Assembly: GCF_020215705.1 (NCBI RefSeq)
Contig: NZ_JAIWNB010000003.1
Location: 62,001-126,000, forward strand
Source of the DNA: Nonomuraea aurantiaca
GTDB taxonomy: Bacteria; Actinomycetota; Actinomycetes; Streptosporangiales; Streptosporangiaceae
Reading direction: 5' to 3'
DNA length: 64,000 nt
The number at the start of each line of letters is the position of its first letter. Within the stretch, counting starts at the first letter, position 1. A program made the translations under genes and the position numbers. Shown here piece after piece: positions 26,734 through 35,032 of the stretch. The notes under the pieces are model-generated. The model had not been told where the DNA came from, ran no database searches, and saw only the letters and a program-made list of their open reading frames with translations.

Positions 26734-28224
26734 ATGACTGTGACCCAGGAGAGCGCCCGCACCTATGAAGTGCGCACATACGGGTGCCAGATGAACGTGC
26801 ACGACTCCGAGCGCCTTTCCGGCCTGCTGGAGGACGCCGGCTACGTGGCCGCGGCCGAGGGCGATACCGCCGACGTCGTGGTGTTCAACACGTGCGCCGT
26901 GCGCGAGAACGCCGACAACCGCCTCTACGGCAACCTCGGCCACTTGCGACCGGCCAAGATGAGCAACCCCCGGATGCAGATCGCCGTGGGCGGCTGCCTG
27001 GCCCAGAAGGACCAGGGCGAGATCGTCCGCAAGGCGCCGTGGGTCGACGTGGTGTTCGGCACCCACAACATCGGCGCCCTGCCGGTGCTGCTGGAGCGGG
27101 CCCGCATCCAGGGCGAGGCGCAGGTCGAGCTCAAGGAGTCGCTCGAGGTCTTCCCCTCGACGCTGCCCACCAAGCGGGAGTCCGCCTACGCCGCCTGGGT
27201 CGCGATCTCGGTCGGGTGCAACAACACCTGCACCTTCTGCATCGTGCCGTCGCTGCGGGGCAAGGAGAAGGACCGGCGTCCCGGCGACGTTCTCGCCGAG
27301 GTCCAGACATTGGTGGATCAGGGCGTTCTCGAGGTCACGCTGCTCGGCCAGAACGTCAACACCTACGGCGTCGAGTTCGGCGACCGCCTGGCGTTCGGCA
27401 AGCTCCTGCGCGCCTGCGGCACCATCGACGGGCTGGAGCGGGTCCGCTTCACCTCGCCGCACCCGGCCGCCTTCACCGACGACGTGATCGCCGCCATGGC
27501 CGAGACGCCCAACGTCATGCACCAGCTCCACATGCCGCTGCAGTCGGGCTCCTCGCGCCTGCTGAAGGCGATGCGCCGCTCCTACCGGGCTGAGCGCTAC
27601 CTCGGCATCATCGAGCGGGTCCGCGCGGCCATGCCCGACGCGGCCATCTCCACCGACATCATCGTCGGCTTCCCCGGCGAGACGGAGGAGGATTTCCAGG
27701 CCACCCTCGACGTCGTACGCGAGAGCCGCTTCGCCAACGCCTTCACCTTCCAGTACTCCATCCGGCCCGGCACGCCCGCGGCGACCATGGACGACCAGAT
27801 CCCCAAGGCGGTCGTCCAGGAGCGTTACGAGCGCCTGGTCGCCCTGCAGGAGGAGATCTCCTGGGCGGAGAACCGCAAGCAGGTGGGACGGACGCTGGAG
27901 GTCCTGGTCGCCGAGGGCGAGGGCCGCAAGGACGACGCCACGCGGCGGCTGTCCGGTCGCGCGGCCGACAACCGTCTGGTGCACTTCGCGGTCGGCGACC
28001 ATACGCCGCGGCCGGGTGACATGGTGACGGTCGAGGTCACGTACGCGGCCCCGCACCACCTGGTGGCCGACGGGCCGGTGGGGTCGGTGCGCCGTACGCG
28101 GGCGGGTGACGCCTGGGAGGCGCGGCAGGGTGCTCCGGCTCCGGCCAAGGGGGTCTCGCTCGGCATGCCCACCATCGGCCGCCCGCCGTCGGTGCCCGCC
28201 GCGGGGGCGTGCTCGGCCTCCTAG
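26734..28224 (+). CDS. miaB: tRNA-2-methylthio-N6-dimethylallyladenosine synthase MiaB
   Basis: Radical-SAM methylthiotransferase, 496 residues, that adds the 2-methylthio group to i6A37 of tRNA. The N-terminal domain has Cys18, Cys54 and Cys88 for the auxiliary cluster. The radical SAM cluster is Cys162, Cys166 and Cys169 (CNNTCTFC). [21 protein letters not shown] and [17 protein letters not shown] are the next conserved blocks. A TRAM domain spans about 385-450, followed by a low-complexity 40-residue tail. miaA, which makes its substrate, lies 5.9 kb downstream; in many actinobacteria the two are closer. Confidence 0.98.
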   Translation: MTVTQESARTYEVRTYGCQMNVHDSERLSGLLEDAGYVAAAEGDTADVVVFNTCAVRENADNRLYGNLGHLRPAKMSNPRMQIAVGGCLAQKDQGEIVRKAPWVDVVFGTHNIGALPVLLERARIQGEAQVELKESLEVFPSTLPTKRESAYAAWVAISVGCNNTCTFCIVPSLRGKEKDRRPGDVLAEVQTLVDQGVLEVTLLGQNVNTYGVEFGDRLAFGKLLRACGTIDGLERVRFTSPHPAAFTDDVIAAMAETPNVMHQLHMPLQSGSSRLLKAMRRSYRAERYLGIIERVRAAMPDAAISTDIIVGFPGETEEDFQATLDVVRESRFANAFTFQYSIRPGTPAATMDDQIPKAVVQERYERLVALQEEISWAENRKQVGRTLEVLVAEGEGRKDDATRRLSGRAADNRLVHFAVGDHTPRPGDMVTVEVTYAAPHHLVADGPVGSVRRTRAGDAWEARQGAPAPAKGVSLGMPTIGRPPSVPAAGACSAS

Positions 28225-28266
28225 GGCGTCGGCTTTCTCGCGCGGTGACCATAGGAGTCCGGGGAT

Positions 28267-28435
28267 GGTCCGTCACACGACCGTCTCGATCCCTGTGACG
28301 GTCCATTGTGGCAAGGGGCCTTTTCGGAGGGATCCCCCTTCGGGGGAACGGATGAAGGCGGTCCGTCGTGATGGGAGTGCTCCCTTCGGGGGATGAAGCC
28401 GGTCCGGGGTCCCGGTGGACGGATTCCCCCTCGGG
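28267..28435 (-). repeat. Intergenic repeat element, copy A
   Basis: A 38-bp block (28267-28304) is repeated in inverted orientation at 63789-63826 with 35 of 38 bases identical. Both copies hold the dyad GACCGTC-N11-GACGGTC. To its right (28315-28435) are two degenerate modules, each with a CTTCATCC box and a hairpin such as TCCCCCGAAGGGGGA, matching the tandem 58-bp modules beside copy B. The element lies between the miaB stop and the convergent 28442 gene, and its hairpins may end transcription from both sides. Confidence 0.85.
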
Positions 28436-28441
28436 GGAGAG

Positions 28442-29266
28442 TCATCGGCCGAGGCGGTTGAGGAGCCGGTAGCAGTAGTCGCGGCGGAAGTCGAGGAAGG
28501 TCGCGCACGGGTCGGTCCCCAGGCGCGCGGAAGGCGCCGGTCTTTGCGTGGACGCGCTCGTCCTGGTGGCCTGGGTGGCTTGTGCGGTGGCCACGGTCGC
28601 CGGTGCGGCCGGTTCGGGGTCCGTGCTCTGCGGCGGGGTCGGCAGGGATCTGGGCGCCCGTGTCCTCCCCGCCGGGCCGCTCGGGGTGGCGCTGTCCCTC
28701 CGCGTGGGCGGTTGTAGTGCCTCGCCCACTCCCGGGCTCGGTGAGGGGACGGGCCGCGGGCGAGCCTCGATCTCCTTCGGCGCCAGGTCTTCCCTGGGCG
28801 TGAGGTCCTTCTCGGGCGCGAGGCTCTCTTCGGGTGCCCGGCCGTCTTCGGGTGCCCGGCCGTCTTTGGGCGTCAGGCCCTCTTTGGGCGTCAGGCCCTC
28901 TTCGGGCGTCAGGGCCTCCTCGGGAGTGAGGCCCTTCTCGGGGGTCGGGCCGTTCTCCGGGGGCGGGCCGCTGTCCGCGGCCAGGCCGTCGGCCGAGGTC
29001 GGGTACGAGGGCCACGAGGTCGGGAGCGGAGGACGACTCGCCGGCGTAATGCTCGATCCATGGGAAAGCCCGCTTTCCTGATCATTTTCCGGCGCCTTTT
29101 CGGGCCCGGGACTTTGCGATCCCATGAACGCCAGGAAAATACCGAGCGCGGCGATGACGATCACCCCGGCCACACCTGCCGCGGCTGCCAGGCGGTCACG
29201 ACGACCTGGTCGAATGGCATGAAGTGGGGACAAGTCGTGATTCCTTTGTGATTGGTGCGCGAGCAT
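28442..29266 (-). CDS. Single-pass membrane protein with hexapeptide repeats (hypothetical)
   Basis: A 274-residue protein of unknown family. A short basic N-terminus precedes one membrane helix (about 29-48), after which everything should be outside the cell. Residues about 100-165 are about ten tandem hexapeptides of the form x-T/A-P-E/K-E/D-G (18-bp period). Then comes a Pro/Ser/Thr-rich linker. The C-terminus is compact with two cysteines (DPCATFLDFRRDYCYRLLN), the only folded-looking part. AGGAG lies five bases before the ATG. It is divergent from another single-pass protein. It could be a cell-wall-spanning anchor or a regulator; there is no direct evidence. Confidence 0.75.
   Translation of the reverse strand: MLAHQSQRNHDLSPLHAIRPGRRDRLAAAAGVAGVIVIAALGIFLAFMGSQSPGPEKAPENDQESGLSHGSSITPASRPPLPTSWPSYPTSADGLAADSGPPPENGPTPEKGLTPEEALTPEEGLTPKEGLTPKDGRAPEDGRAPEESLAPEKDLTPREDLAPKEIEARPRPVPSPSPGVGEALQPPTRRDSATPSGPAGRTRAPRSLPTPPQSTDPEPAAPATVATAQATQATRTSASTQRPAPSARLGTDPCATFLDFRRDYCYRLLNRLGR
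28779..28965 (-). repeat. 18-bp tandem repeats encoding hexapeptides
   Basis: About ten 18-bp units with cores like TCGGGCGTCAGGCCC keep the reading frame of the minus-strand membrane protein. Neighbouring units are nearly identical in the middle of the array and diverge at the ends, as expected for slippage. Confidence 0.85.
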
Positions 29267-29347
29267 TCCACTCCTGCGGCTAGTGTGGTCCATCACCCGC
29301 GGAAGCCGGCGAGCTTTCCCGATACGACCGCAGGGAGTCACAGCACC

Positions 29348-29881
29348 ATGCAAGATCCGATGGAGCCGGATCGCCAGGAGATCCTCACCGGGCCGGGCGA
29401 TATGCCGAGACCTGCCAGAAAAGCCAGGTCCACCACGAACAAGAAGACCGTTGTCATCGCCGCGTCGGCCCTCGTCGCCGTGCTCGCGGCGGGCGGCATC
29501 GGCTTCGCGCTGGCGGGCGGTCCCGCCCAGCCGGCACCGCCGGGCCAGTCGAGCCAGGCCACCACCGCCGACGAACTGCAGCAGGACGAAGAGGCGTCCA
29601 TGGGCGACGCCAAGACGGACGCCCCCGACGCCGGCACCCCGTCCGACGTGGCCGACGAACCCTTGGCCGACGCCGACACCGGCACCGCCGACACGGGTAA
29701 GGCGGACACGGGCCTCGACAAGGGGTCGGCGGGCACCGACTCGCGCACCACGCCTCCGGTCCAGAACGGCAAGAAGCCCACCTCGGCGCCGACCACCCCG
29801 GCGCAGGAGTCCGCGGGCGAGAGCCCGGCGGACGGCCCGGCGGGCCAGGTCATCGGGCAGTGCTCGAAGAGCGGCTGCTGA
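29348..29881 (+). CDS. Single-pass membrane protein with acidic extracellular region (hypothetical)
   Basis: A 177-residue protein with no recognised family. Residues 1-30 are cytoplasmic and charged. One membrane helix follows (about 33-55, TVVIAASALVAVLAAGGIGFAL). The exterior part is acidic and rich in Ala, Asp, Thr and Gly (ADTGTADTGKADTG repeats), ending in two cysteines (GQCSKSGC). AGGGAG lies upstream of the ATG. The 81-bp gap to the divergent membrane-protein gene should hold both promoters. Same topology and low-complexity exterior suggest the two genes are functionally paired, but this is inference. Confidence 0.75.
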   Translation: MQDPMEPDRQEILTGPGDMPRPARKARSTTNKKTVVIAASALVAVLAAGGIGFALAGGPAQPAPPGQSSQATTADELQQDEEASMGDAKTDAPDAGTPSDVADEPLADADTGTADTGKADTGLDKGSAGTDSRTTPPVQNGKKPTSAPTTPAQESAGESPADGPAGQVIGQCSKSGC

Positions 29882-29943
29882 CCGGCCAAGTGGTTTGGCG
29901 GTTCCCCGGGCCATTGGCTCTTTGGTGGGGGTCGCTTCCTTCC

Positions 29944-29949
29944 TAGGCT
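29944..29949 (+). promoter_or_regulatory. -10 element of a leaderless gene
   Basis: TAGGCT lies exactly six bases before the ATG of the PEP-mutase-family gene, and there is no Shine-Dalgarno. The same spacing is seen at gluA (TAGGTT). Confidence 0.5.
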
Positions 29950-29955
29950 GCCCGC

Positions 29956-30699
29956 ATGACCACTGACAAGGCGGCTCTGCTGCGCGCCCTCCACGTGCCC
30001 GGCAACCCGCTGGTGCTGCCCAACGTCTGGGACGCGGCGTCCGCGCGAGCCGTACAGGAGGCCGGCTTCCCGGTGATCGCCACGGGAAGCGCGGCCGTCT
30101 CCCAGGTGCTGGGCTACGAGGACGGCGAGGGTACCCCCGTCGACGAGATGATGGCCGCCGTGGCCCGCATCACGCGCGTGGTGGACGTGCCCGTGACGGC
30201 GGACGTCGAGCGCGGCTACGGCCTGAAGCCGGCCGAGCTGGTCGAACGCCTGGCCGCGGCCGGCGCGGTCGGCTGCAACCTGGAGGACTCCGACCCCCGC
30301 ACGGACGCGCTCGTCGACATGGAGGCGCAGGCCGAGTTCCTGGCCGGTGTGCGGGCCGCCGCCGGGCGGGGGTTGGTGATCAACGCCAGGGTCGACACCT
30401 ATCTGCACGGCGACGCGACACGGGAGGCGGCCGTGACGCGGGCGCGGCGCTACCTGGAGGCCGGCGCCGACTGCGTCTACCCGATCGGCCTCGGCGACGC
30501 GGAGGAGATCCGGGCCTTGGTGAGCGAGGTCGGCGGCCCGGTGAACGTGCTGTTCCGGCCGGGCGTCCCGGATCCGGCCGGGCTGGCCGAGCTGGGGGTG
30601 GCCAGGGTCAGCTACGGGGGCGGTCTGCAGCGGGCGGCGTACGACTACGCTCGCGGCCTGATCCAGGCGATCGACGAGGGCCGCAGCCCGTACGAGTGA
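29956..30699 (+). CDS. Isocitrate lyase/PEP mutase superfamily protein
   Basis: TIM-barrel enzyme of 247 residues. LVLPNVWDAASARAVQEAGFP, then VTADVERGYG (metal-binding Asp and Glu) and GCNLEDSDP are the marks of the oxaloacetate decarboxylase/phosphonomutase/2-methylisocitrate lyase group. INARVDTYLHG and a short C-terminus place it with the small uncharacterised actinobacterial members, not true isocitrate lyase (which is longer and has KKCGH). The reaction is not determinable: C-C or C-P bond chemistry on a 2-oxo acid is likely. The transcript is probably leaderless. Confidence 0.85.
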   Translation: MTTDKAALLRALHVPGNPLVLPNVWDAASARAVQEAGFPVIATGSAAVSQVLGYEDGEGTPVDEMMAAVARITRVVDVPVTADVERGYGLKPAELVERLAAAGAVGCNLEDSDPRTDALVDMEAQAEFLAGVRAAAGRGLVINARVDTYLHGDATREAAVTRARRYLEAGADCVYPIGLGDAEEIRALVSEVGGPVNVLFRPGVPDPAGLAELGVARVSYGGGLQRAAYDYARGLIQAIDEGRSPYE

Positions 30700-30711
30700 C
30701 CGCGTACCCGC

Positions 30712-31107
30712 TCAGTAGGACTGGAACTCCACCAGATTGCCTTCCGGGTCACGGACGTGAGCGGCGCGCACGCCCCAACCGGGCCGGTCCGCGGGCTCGG
30801 CGACGGACCGGCCGCCGTGGGCCAGGCAGACGGCGTACGCCCGGTCGACGTCGGTCACCCGGCTGACGAGCATGACGCGATCCTGGGCGGCGTCCTCCGG
30901 CAGGGCGCCGGTGCCCGCGACCTCGGGCATGAAGCCACGGTCGAGCATCGACAGCACCCCCTCGGAGCCCACGTCCCAGTGCGCGTAGGGACCGTCCGGG
31001 CCACCCTTCACGAGGCTCGCCCCGAGCACCTCTGGCAGGACCGCGTCGTAGAAGGCGAAGCACTCCGCGAACGCCGAAACCAGCAGCCGAGGATGCAGCA
31101 CGTCCAT
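30712..31107 (-). CDS. VOC-family protein (glyoxalase-like)
   Basis: A 131-residue single-module-pair VOC protein. MDVLHPRLLVSAFAECFAFYDAVLPEVLG opens the first half, and AAHVRDPEGNLVEFQSY closes the second, with the terminal Glu at the usual ligand position. The first ligand position is His5. AGGAG precedes the ATG. It is divergent from a MarR regulator across a 62-bp gap with a palindrome, so it is probably that regulator's target. It may act in detoxification. Confidence 0.82.
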   Translation of the reverse strand: MDVLHPRLLVSAFAECFAFYDAVLPEVLGASLVKGGPDGPYAHWDVGSEGVLSMLDRGFMPEVAGTGALPEDAAQDRVMLVSRVTDVDRAYAVCLAHGGRSVAEPADRPGWGVRAAHVRDPEGNLVEFQSY

Positions 31108-31140
31108 CCGGAATTCTCCTAAAATAGTGGGTTGAGACCT

Positions 31141-31162
31141 ATTATTGGGTGAACCCTACAAT
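31141..31162 (+). promoter_or_regulatory. MarR operator overlapping the -10 element
   Basis: The core GGGTGAACCC is extended into a 22-bp imperfect palindrome with eight of ten pairs matching. Its right end is TACAAT (31157-31162), a near-consensus -10 lying seven bases before the ATG of the MarR gene. Binding would shut its own promoter and probably the divergent VOC gene. Confidence 0.7.
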
Positions 31163-31169
31163 ATCCAGG

Positions 31170-31628
31170 ATGGAAGCGCTGCCGCCGAGCCTGCTCGGAC
31201 TCACCACGTACCTGCTGTCCAAGACCGGGAAGGCGGCCAGAGGCCGGCTGGCCGCGCGGCTGGCGGCAGACGGGCTGCGCATGTGGCACATGGCCGTGCT
31301 GGCGGCGTTGGCGGACTTCGGGCCGCACGCTCAGCGCGACCTGTCGGCCAGGCTCGGCATCGACCCCAGTGACGTGGTCAAGGTCCTGGACGAGCTCTCG
31401 GCGCCCGGCTTCGTCGACCGCGCCCGCGACCCCGCCGACCGCCGCAGAGTCACCGTCACCATCACCGCCGGGGGACGGCGCGAACTGACCCGCCTGACGC
31501 AGGAGGCGCGAGCCATCCAGGACGAGCTCCTCGCCCCCCTCGACACCGCCGAACGCGACCAGCTGCACGACCTGCTCACCCGGATCCTGGTCCAGCAGCT
31601 GTTGTCCGGTCCGGGTGCGGGCGGGTAG
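31170..31628 (+). CDS. MarR-family transcriptional regulator
   Basis: A 152-residue winged-helix regulator. RMWHMAVLAALADFGPHAQRDLSARLGIDPSDVVKVLDEL is the recognition domain, and RARDPADRRRVTVTITAGGR the wing. C-terminal helices form the dimer interface. I chose ATG 31170 because a -10 (TACAAT) ends seven bases before it, giving a leaderless mRNA; GTG 31149 would lie within the promoter. It probably controls itself and the VOC gene, perhaps also the LLM gene 10 bp downstream. Confidence 0.9.
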   Translation: MEALPPSLLGLTTYLLSKTGKAARGRLAARLAADGLRMWHMAVLAALADFGPHAQRDLSARLGIDPSDVVKVLDELSAPGFVDRARDPADRRRVTVTITAGGRRELTRLTQEARAIQDELLAPLDTAERDQLHDLLTRILVQQLLSGPGAGG

Positions 31629-31638
31629 GAAAGATCTC

Positions 31639-32511
31639 ATGACTGCTCTCGGTGCCGTGTTCCGGCCTCAGGTCCCTCCCGAACGGATGCGCGGCGTGGC
31701 CCGCGCCGCGGAGGAGGCGGGGCTGGACGAGCTGTGGCTCTGGGAGGACTGCTTCTCCCAGAGCGGCATCGCCAGCGCGGCCGCGGCCCTGGCCTGGACC
31801 GAACGGCTGCGCGTCGGCGTCGGCCTGCTTCCGGTGCCCCTGCGGAACGTCGCCCTGACCGCCATGGAGGTGGCCACGCTCCACCGGTTGTTCCCGGGGC
31901 GGGTGGTGCTGGGCGTCGGCCACGGCGTGCAGGAGTGGATGGCGCAGGCCGGCGCGCGGGTGGACTCGCCCGTGACCCTGCTGCGCGAGTACCTCGTGGC
32001 CCTGCGGGCGCTGCTGCGCGGCGAGCGGGTCACCGTGGAGGGCCGGTACGTGCGGCTCGACGACGTCGCCCTCGACTGGCCGCCGGAGACGGCGCCCCCG
32101 GTGCTCGCCGGGGCGGTCGGGCCGCGTTCGCTGCGTCTGTCCGGCGAGGCCGCCGACGGCACCATCCTCGTCGCCGGCACCCCGCCCGACGAGATACGGC
32201 GGGCCCGCGGGCTCATCGACGAGGGGCGGGCGGCGGCCGGGCGTACCGACCGCCATGAGGTGATCGCCTACCTGCACGCGGCGACCGGGCCGGACGGAGC
32301 CGGGCGGCTCAAGGCCGAGCTCGAGCGCTGGGGCGACGGTGCCAAGGCGGACGTCGGAGTCGCCGGGGACGCGGGCACGGTGGCCAAGGCCGTACAACGG
32401 CTGGCGGACGCCGGGGGTGACACCGTGGTGCTCCAGCCGACGGCCGACGAGCCCGACCTCGAGGGGTTCGTCCGGTTCGTGGCCGAAGAGGTACGCCCGC
32501 TGGTCCCGTGA
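31639..32511 (+). CDS. LLM-class (luciferase-like) flavin/F420-dependent oxidoreductase
   Basis: TIM-barrel oxidoreductase of 290 residues. EEAGLDELWLWEDCFSQSGI, then RLRVGVGLLPVPLRNVALTAMEVATLHRLFPGRVVLGVGHGVQEWM, matches F420-dependent enzymes of actinobacteria. The C-terminal GDAGTVAKAVQRLADAGGDTVVLQP is typical. AGGAAAG precedes the ATG. The substrate and the choice between FMN and F420 cannot be read with certainty. It follows the MarR gene closely and could share its transcript. Confidence 0.88.
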   Translation: MTALGAVFRPQVPPERMRGVARAAEEAGLDELWLWEDCFSQSGIASAAAALAWTERLRVGVGLLPVPLRNVALTAMEVATLHRLFPGRVVLGVGHGVQEWMAQAGARVDSPVTLLREYLVALRALLRGERVTVEGRYVRLDDVALDWPPETAPPVLAGAVGPRSLRLSGEAADGTILVAGTPPDEIRRARGLIDEGRAAAGRTDRHEVIAYLHAATGPDGAGRLKAELERWGDGAKADVGVAGDAGTVAKAVQRLADAGGDTVVLQPTADEPDLEGFVRFVAEEVRPLVP

Positions 32512-32512
32512 C

Positions 32513-33415
32513 CTACGGGTGCCGTCGTCGTGGCACGGGGATCTTCATCAGGTCGCGGGCCAGGATGACCTCGCCGTCGAAGCTACGCCGTACGTCGGCG
32601 AGGAAGCCGGGCTCGTCGGCGAAGCCGTAGCGCTCGGAGAAGTGGGTCAGCACCAGGCGGCGCACCCCGGCGTCGGCGGCGACGAGACCGGCCTCGAACG
32701 CCGTCAGATGGCCGTACTCCTTGGCCAGGGCGCTCTCGGCGGACAGGAACGTCGACTCGATCACCAGCAGGTCGGCGCCGGAGGCGAGCTCGAAGACGGC
32801 GTCGCACAGGCGGGTGTCCATGATGAAGGCGGCGCTCTGGCCCGGCTTGGGGACGCTGCACTGGTCGAGCGTGATGCCGCGTACGGACCCGGTGCGCTGG
32901 AGCTCGCTGATTTCCGGCCCGCGAATACCGAAAGATGCCAGCTTGTCGGGCAGCATGCGCCGGCTGGACGCCTCCTGGAGACGGTAGCCGTAGGACTCGA
33001 CAGGGTGGGACAGGCGGCGGGCGGTCAGCGGGCCGATGGTGACCTGCTCGCCGCTGACCGGCTGCTCCTCGATGACCGTGGTGTCGGCGAAGACGGCGGC
33101 ATGCCGGAGCCGCTGCCAGTAGCCGGCGCCGGAGGCGGGGTAGACCGCTCGTACGGGATGCCGGACCTTGTCGCGCGCGATGCGCTGCACCACGCCGGGC
33201 ACGCCCAGGCAGTGATCGCCGTGGAAGTGGGTCAGGCACAGCCAGTGGATGTCGTTGGCGCTGACCCCCGCGTGCACCATCTGCCGCTGCGTGCCCTCAC
33301 CCGGGTCGAACAGGAACCCCTGGCCGTCCCAGCGCAGCAGGTAACCGTTGTGGTTGCGGTGGCGCGTGGGCACCGCGCTGGAGGTCCCCAGGATGACGAG
33401 TTCACGGGATGACAC
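32513..33415 (-). CDS. rnz: Ribonuclease Z
   Basis: Metallo-beta-lactamase-fold tRNA 3'-endonuclease, 300 residues. LGTSSAVPTRHRNHNGYLL is the RNase Z N-terminus, and HFHGDH (63-68) the zinc motif, followed by LGVPGVVQRI. The segment IMDTRLCDAVFELASGADLLVIESTF provides the bridging Asp, and HLTAFEAGLVAADAGVRRLVLTHFSERY the last His ligands. It is convergent with the LLM gene, one base from its stop. Confidence 0.94.
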   Translation of the reverse strand: MSSRELVILGTSSAVPTRHRNHNGYLLRWDGQGFLFDPGEGTQRQMVHAGVSANDIHWLCLTHFHGDHCLGVPGVVQRIARDKVRHPVRAVYPASGAGYWQRLRHAAVFADTTVIEEQPVSGEQVTIGPLTARRLSHPVESYGYRLQEASSRRMLPDKLASFGIRGPEISELQRTGSVRGITLDQCSVPKPGQSAAFIMDTRLCDAVFELASGADLLVIESTFLSAESALAKEYGHLTAFEAGLVAADAGVRRLVLTHFSERYGFADEPGFLADVRRSFDGEVILARDLMKIPVPRRRHP

Positions 33416-33559
33416 GAGCGCGATCGTAGACCGTCAGCCGGTGGGCGTGCGCAGGCCGGTGCGGGCCGCTTCTTGCGCCGGTTGACGCGGACTGCCACAT
33501 GGCCATCCCGGAGTCGCCTAGTGTTTATGCCGGGAGCAATTCCCCCAGGGGAGGACATG

Positions 33560-34072
33560 ATGGGTACGGTCGCGTACGCGGAGGTGCCGACGCCGGTAGG
33601 GCCGTTCGTGCTGGCGGTGACCGAGGTCGGCCTGGCCGCCACGGGATGGGGCTCCCGGACGCATCCGGGGGAGCGGCTCTCGGACCTGGCCGAGGTGGAC
33701 GACCCCGAGCGCACGGCCTTCGCCGTCGCCGAGCTGAACGCCTACTTCGCCGGCGACCTGCGTACCTTCGAGACCCCGATCGACTGGCGCCTGACCTCCG
33801 GGTCGCGGCGGCAGGTGCTGAAGACCCTGCACGGCATCCCGTACGGCACCGCCGTCACCTACGGCGAGCTGGCCGAGCGGAGCGGTTCGCGGGTGCCGGC
33901 CCGCGGCATCGGCTCGATCATGGGCTCGAACCCGATCCCGATCGTGGTGCCCTGCCACCGCGTCGTCGCGGGCAACGGGCTGGGCGGCTTCAGCGGCGGC
34001 GAGGGCGTGGAGACCAAGCGCTGGCTGCTGACCCACGAGGGATACCTGCAGCCGACGCTCCTCGACCTCTAG
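33560..34072 (+). CDS. ogt: Methylated-DNA--protein-cysteine methyltransferase
   Basis: Suicide O6-alkylguanine repair protein, 170 residues. The active-site motif is PCHRV with Cys132. GIPYGTAVTYGELAERSG is the helix-turn-helix, with the arginine finger in VPARGIGSIMGSNPIPIVV. No Ada-type zinc domain is present. Two ATG codons are adjacent; the second (33560) sits five bases after GGGGAGG and is preferred. Confidence 0.93.
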   Translation: MGTVAYAEVPTPVGPFVLAVTEVGLAATGWGSRTHPGERLSDLAEVDDPERTAFAVAELNAYFAGDLRTFETPIDWRLTSGSRRQVLKTLHGIPYGTAVTYGELAERSGSRVPARGIGSIMGSNPIPIVVPCHRVVAGNGLGGFSGGEGVETKRWLLTHEGYLQPTLLDL

Positions 34073-34117
34073 ACACTCTGTCCCATCCATACCCGGACAG
34101 TTGACACACTTGTCGGT

Positions 34118-35023
34118 GTGCGTCAGCAGCCAGTCATCGCCGTCGTGGGCCCCACGGCCGCCGGAAAGTCCGATCTCGCCGTGGATCTCGCGCTCCGGCT
34201 GGGGGGCGAGTGCATCAATGCCGACTCGATGCAGCTCTATCGAGGCATGGACATTGGCACGGCGAAGCTTTCCCCGGCCGAGCAGCGGGGGGTGCCGCAC
34301 CACCTGCTCGACATCTGGGACGTCACCGAGACCGCCAGCGTGGCCGAATACCAGAAGCTGGCCAGGCCGCTCATCGAGTCGCTGGCGGCCCCCGTGCTGG
34401 TCGGCGGCAGCGGGCTCTACGTGCGCGCGGCCATCGACGACCTGGACTTCCCCGGCACCGACCCCGAGATCAGGGCCCGGCTGGAGGCCGAGCTGGCCGA
34501 ACGCGGCCCGGCGCCGCTGTACGAGCGGCTGCGGGAGGCCGATCCGGCCGCCGCGTCGGCGATCCTGCCGAGCAACGGCCGCCGCATCGTGCGCGCGCTG
34601 GAGGTGATCGAGCATTCCGGCCGCCCGTTCTCGGCCACCATGCCGTCGTTCGAGGCGCTCTATCCGAGCGTGCAGATCGGGCTGGAGGTGCCCAGGCCGG
34701 AGCTCGACGAGCGGATCGAGGTCCGGGTCGGGCGCATGTGGGCGGCGGGCCTGGTCGACGAGGTGCGGGCCCTGCTCGGGCAGGGCTTGGCAGAGGGACG
34801 TACGGCGAGCCGCGCGCTGGGTTACGCCCAGGTGGCGCGCTACCTCGACGGCGAATGGACCGAGGAGCAGGCGTACGCCGAGACCGTCCGGGCGACCAGG
34901 CGCTTCGCCCGCCGCCAGGAGTCGTGGTTCCGCCGCGATCCGCGGGTCCACTGGCTGCCCTACGACGCCCCTGACCTGCTGGAGCGGTCCCTGGCGCGGA
35001 TCGCCGGCCAAGGCTCCGCATAA
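34118..35023 (+). CDS. miaA: tRNA dimethylallyltransferase MiaA
   Basis: Transfers the dimethylallyl group to A37 of tRNA, making the substrate of MiaB; 301 residues. P-loop GPTAAGKS (11-18), INADSMQLYRGMDIGTAK, VPHHLLDIWDV and LVGGSGLYVRA are the family blocks. RRFARRQESWFRRD near the C-terminus is the tRNA-binding/catalytic segment. The start is GTG; no Shine-Dalgarno is apparent. dapF follows nine bases downstream. Confidence 0.97.
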   Translation: MRQQPVIAVVGPTAAGKSDLAVDLALRLGGECINADSMQLYRGMDIGTAKLSPAEQRGVPHHLLDIWDVTETASVAEYQKLARPLIESLAAPVLVGGSGLYVRAAIDDLDFPGTDPEIRARLEAELAERGPAPLYERLREADPAAASAILPSNGRRIVRALEVIEHSGRPFSATMPSFEALYPSVQIGLEVPRPELDERIEVRVGRMWAAGLVDEVRALLGQGLAEGRTASRALGYAQVARYLDGEWTEEQAYAETVRATRRFARRQESWFRRDPRVHWLPYDAPDLLERSLARIAGQGSA

Positions 35024-35032
35024 AATGGTCAA

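Noticed and set aside
29956..30699. Reading the PEP-mutase-family gene as the isocitrate lyase partner of aceB
   Set aside because: At 247 residues and without the KKCGH active-site motif it is not a true isocitrate lyase, and it is 27 kb from aceB.
34111..34118. TGTCGGTG, the RecA-NDp upstream block, at the miaA start
   Set aside because: No TAnnnT follows after eight bases, and the block overlaps the GTG start codon.
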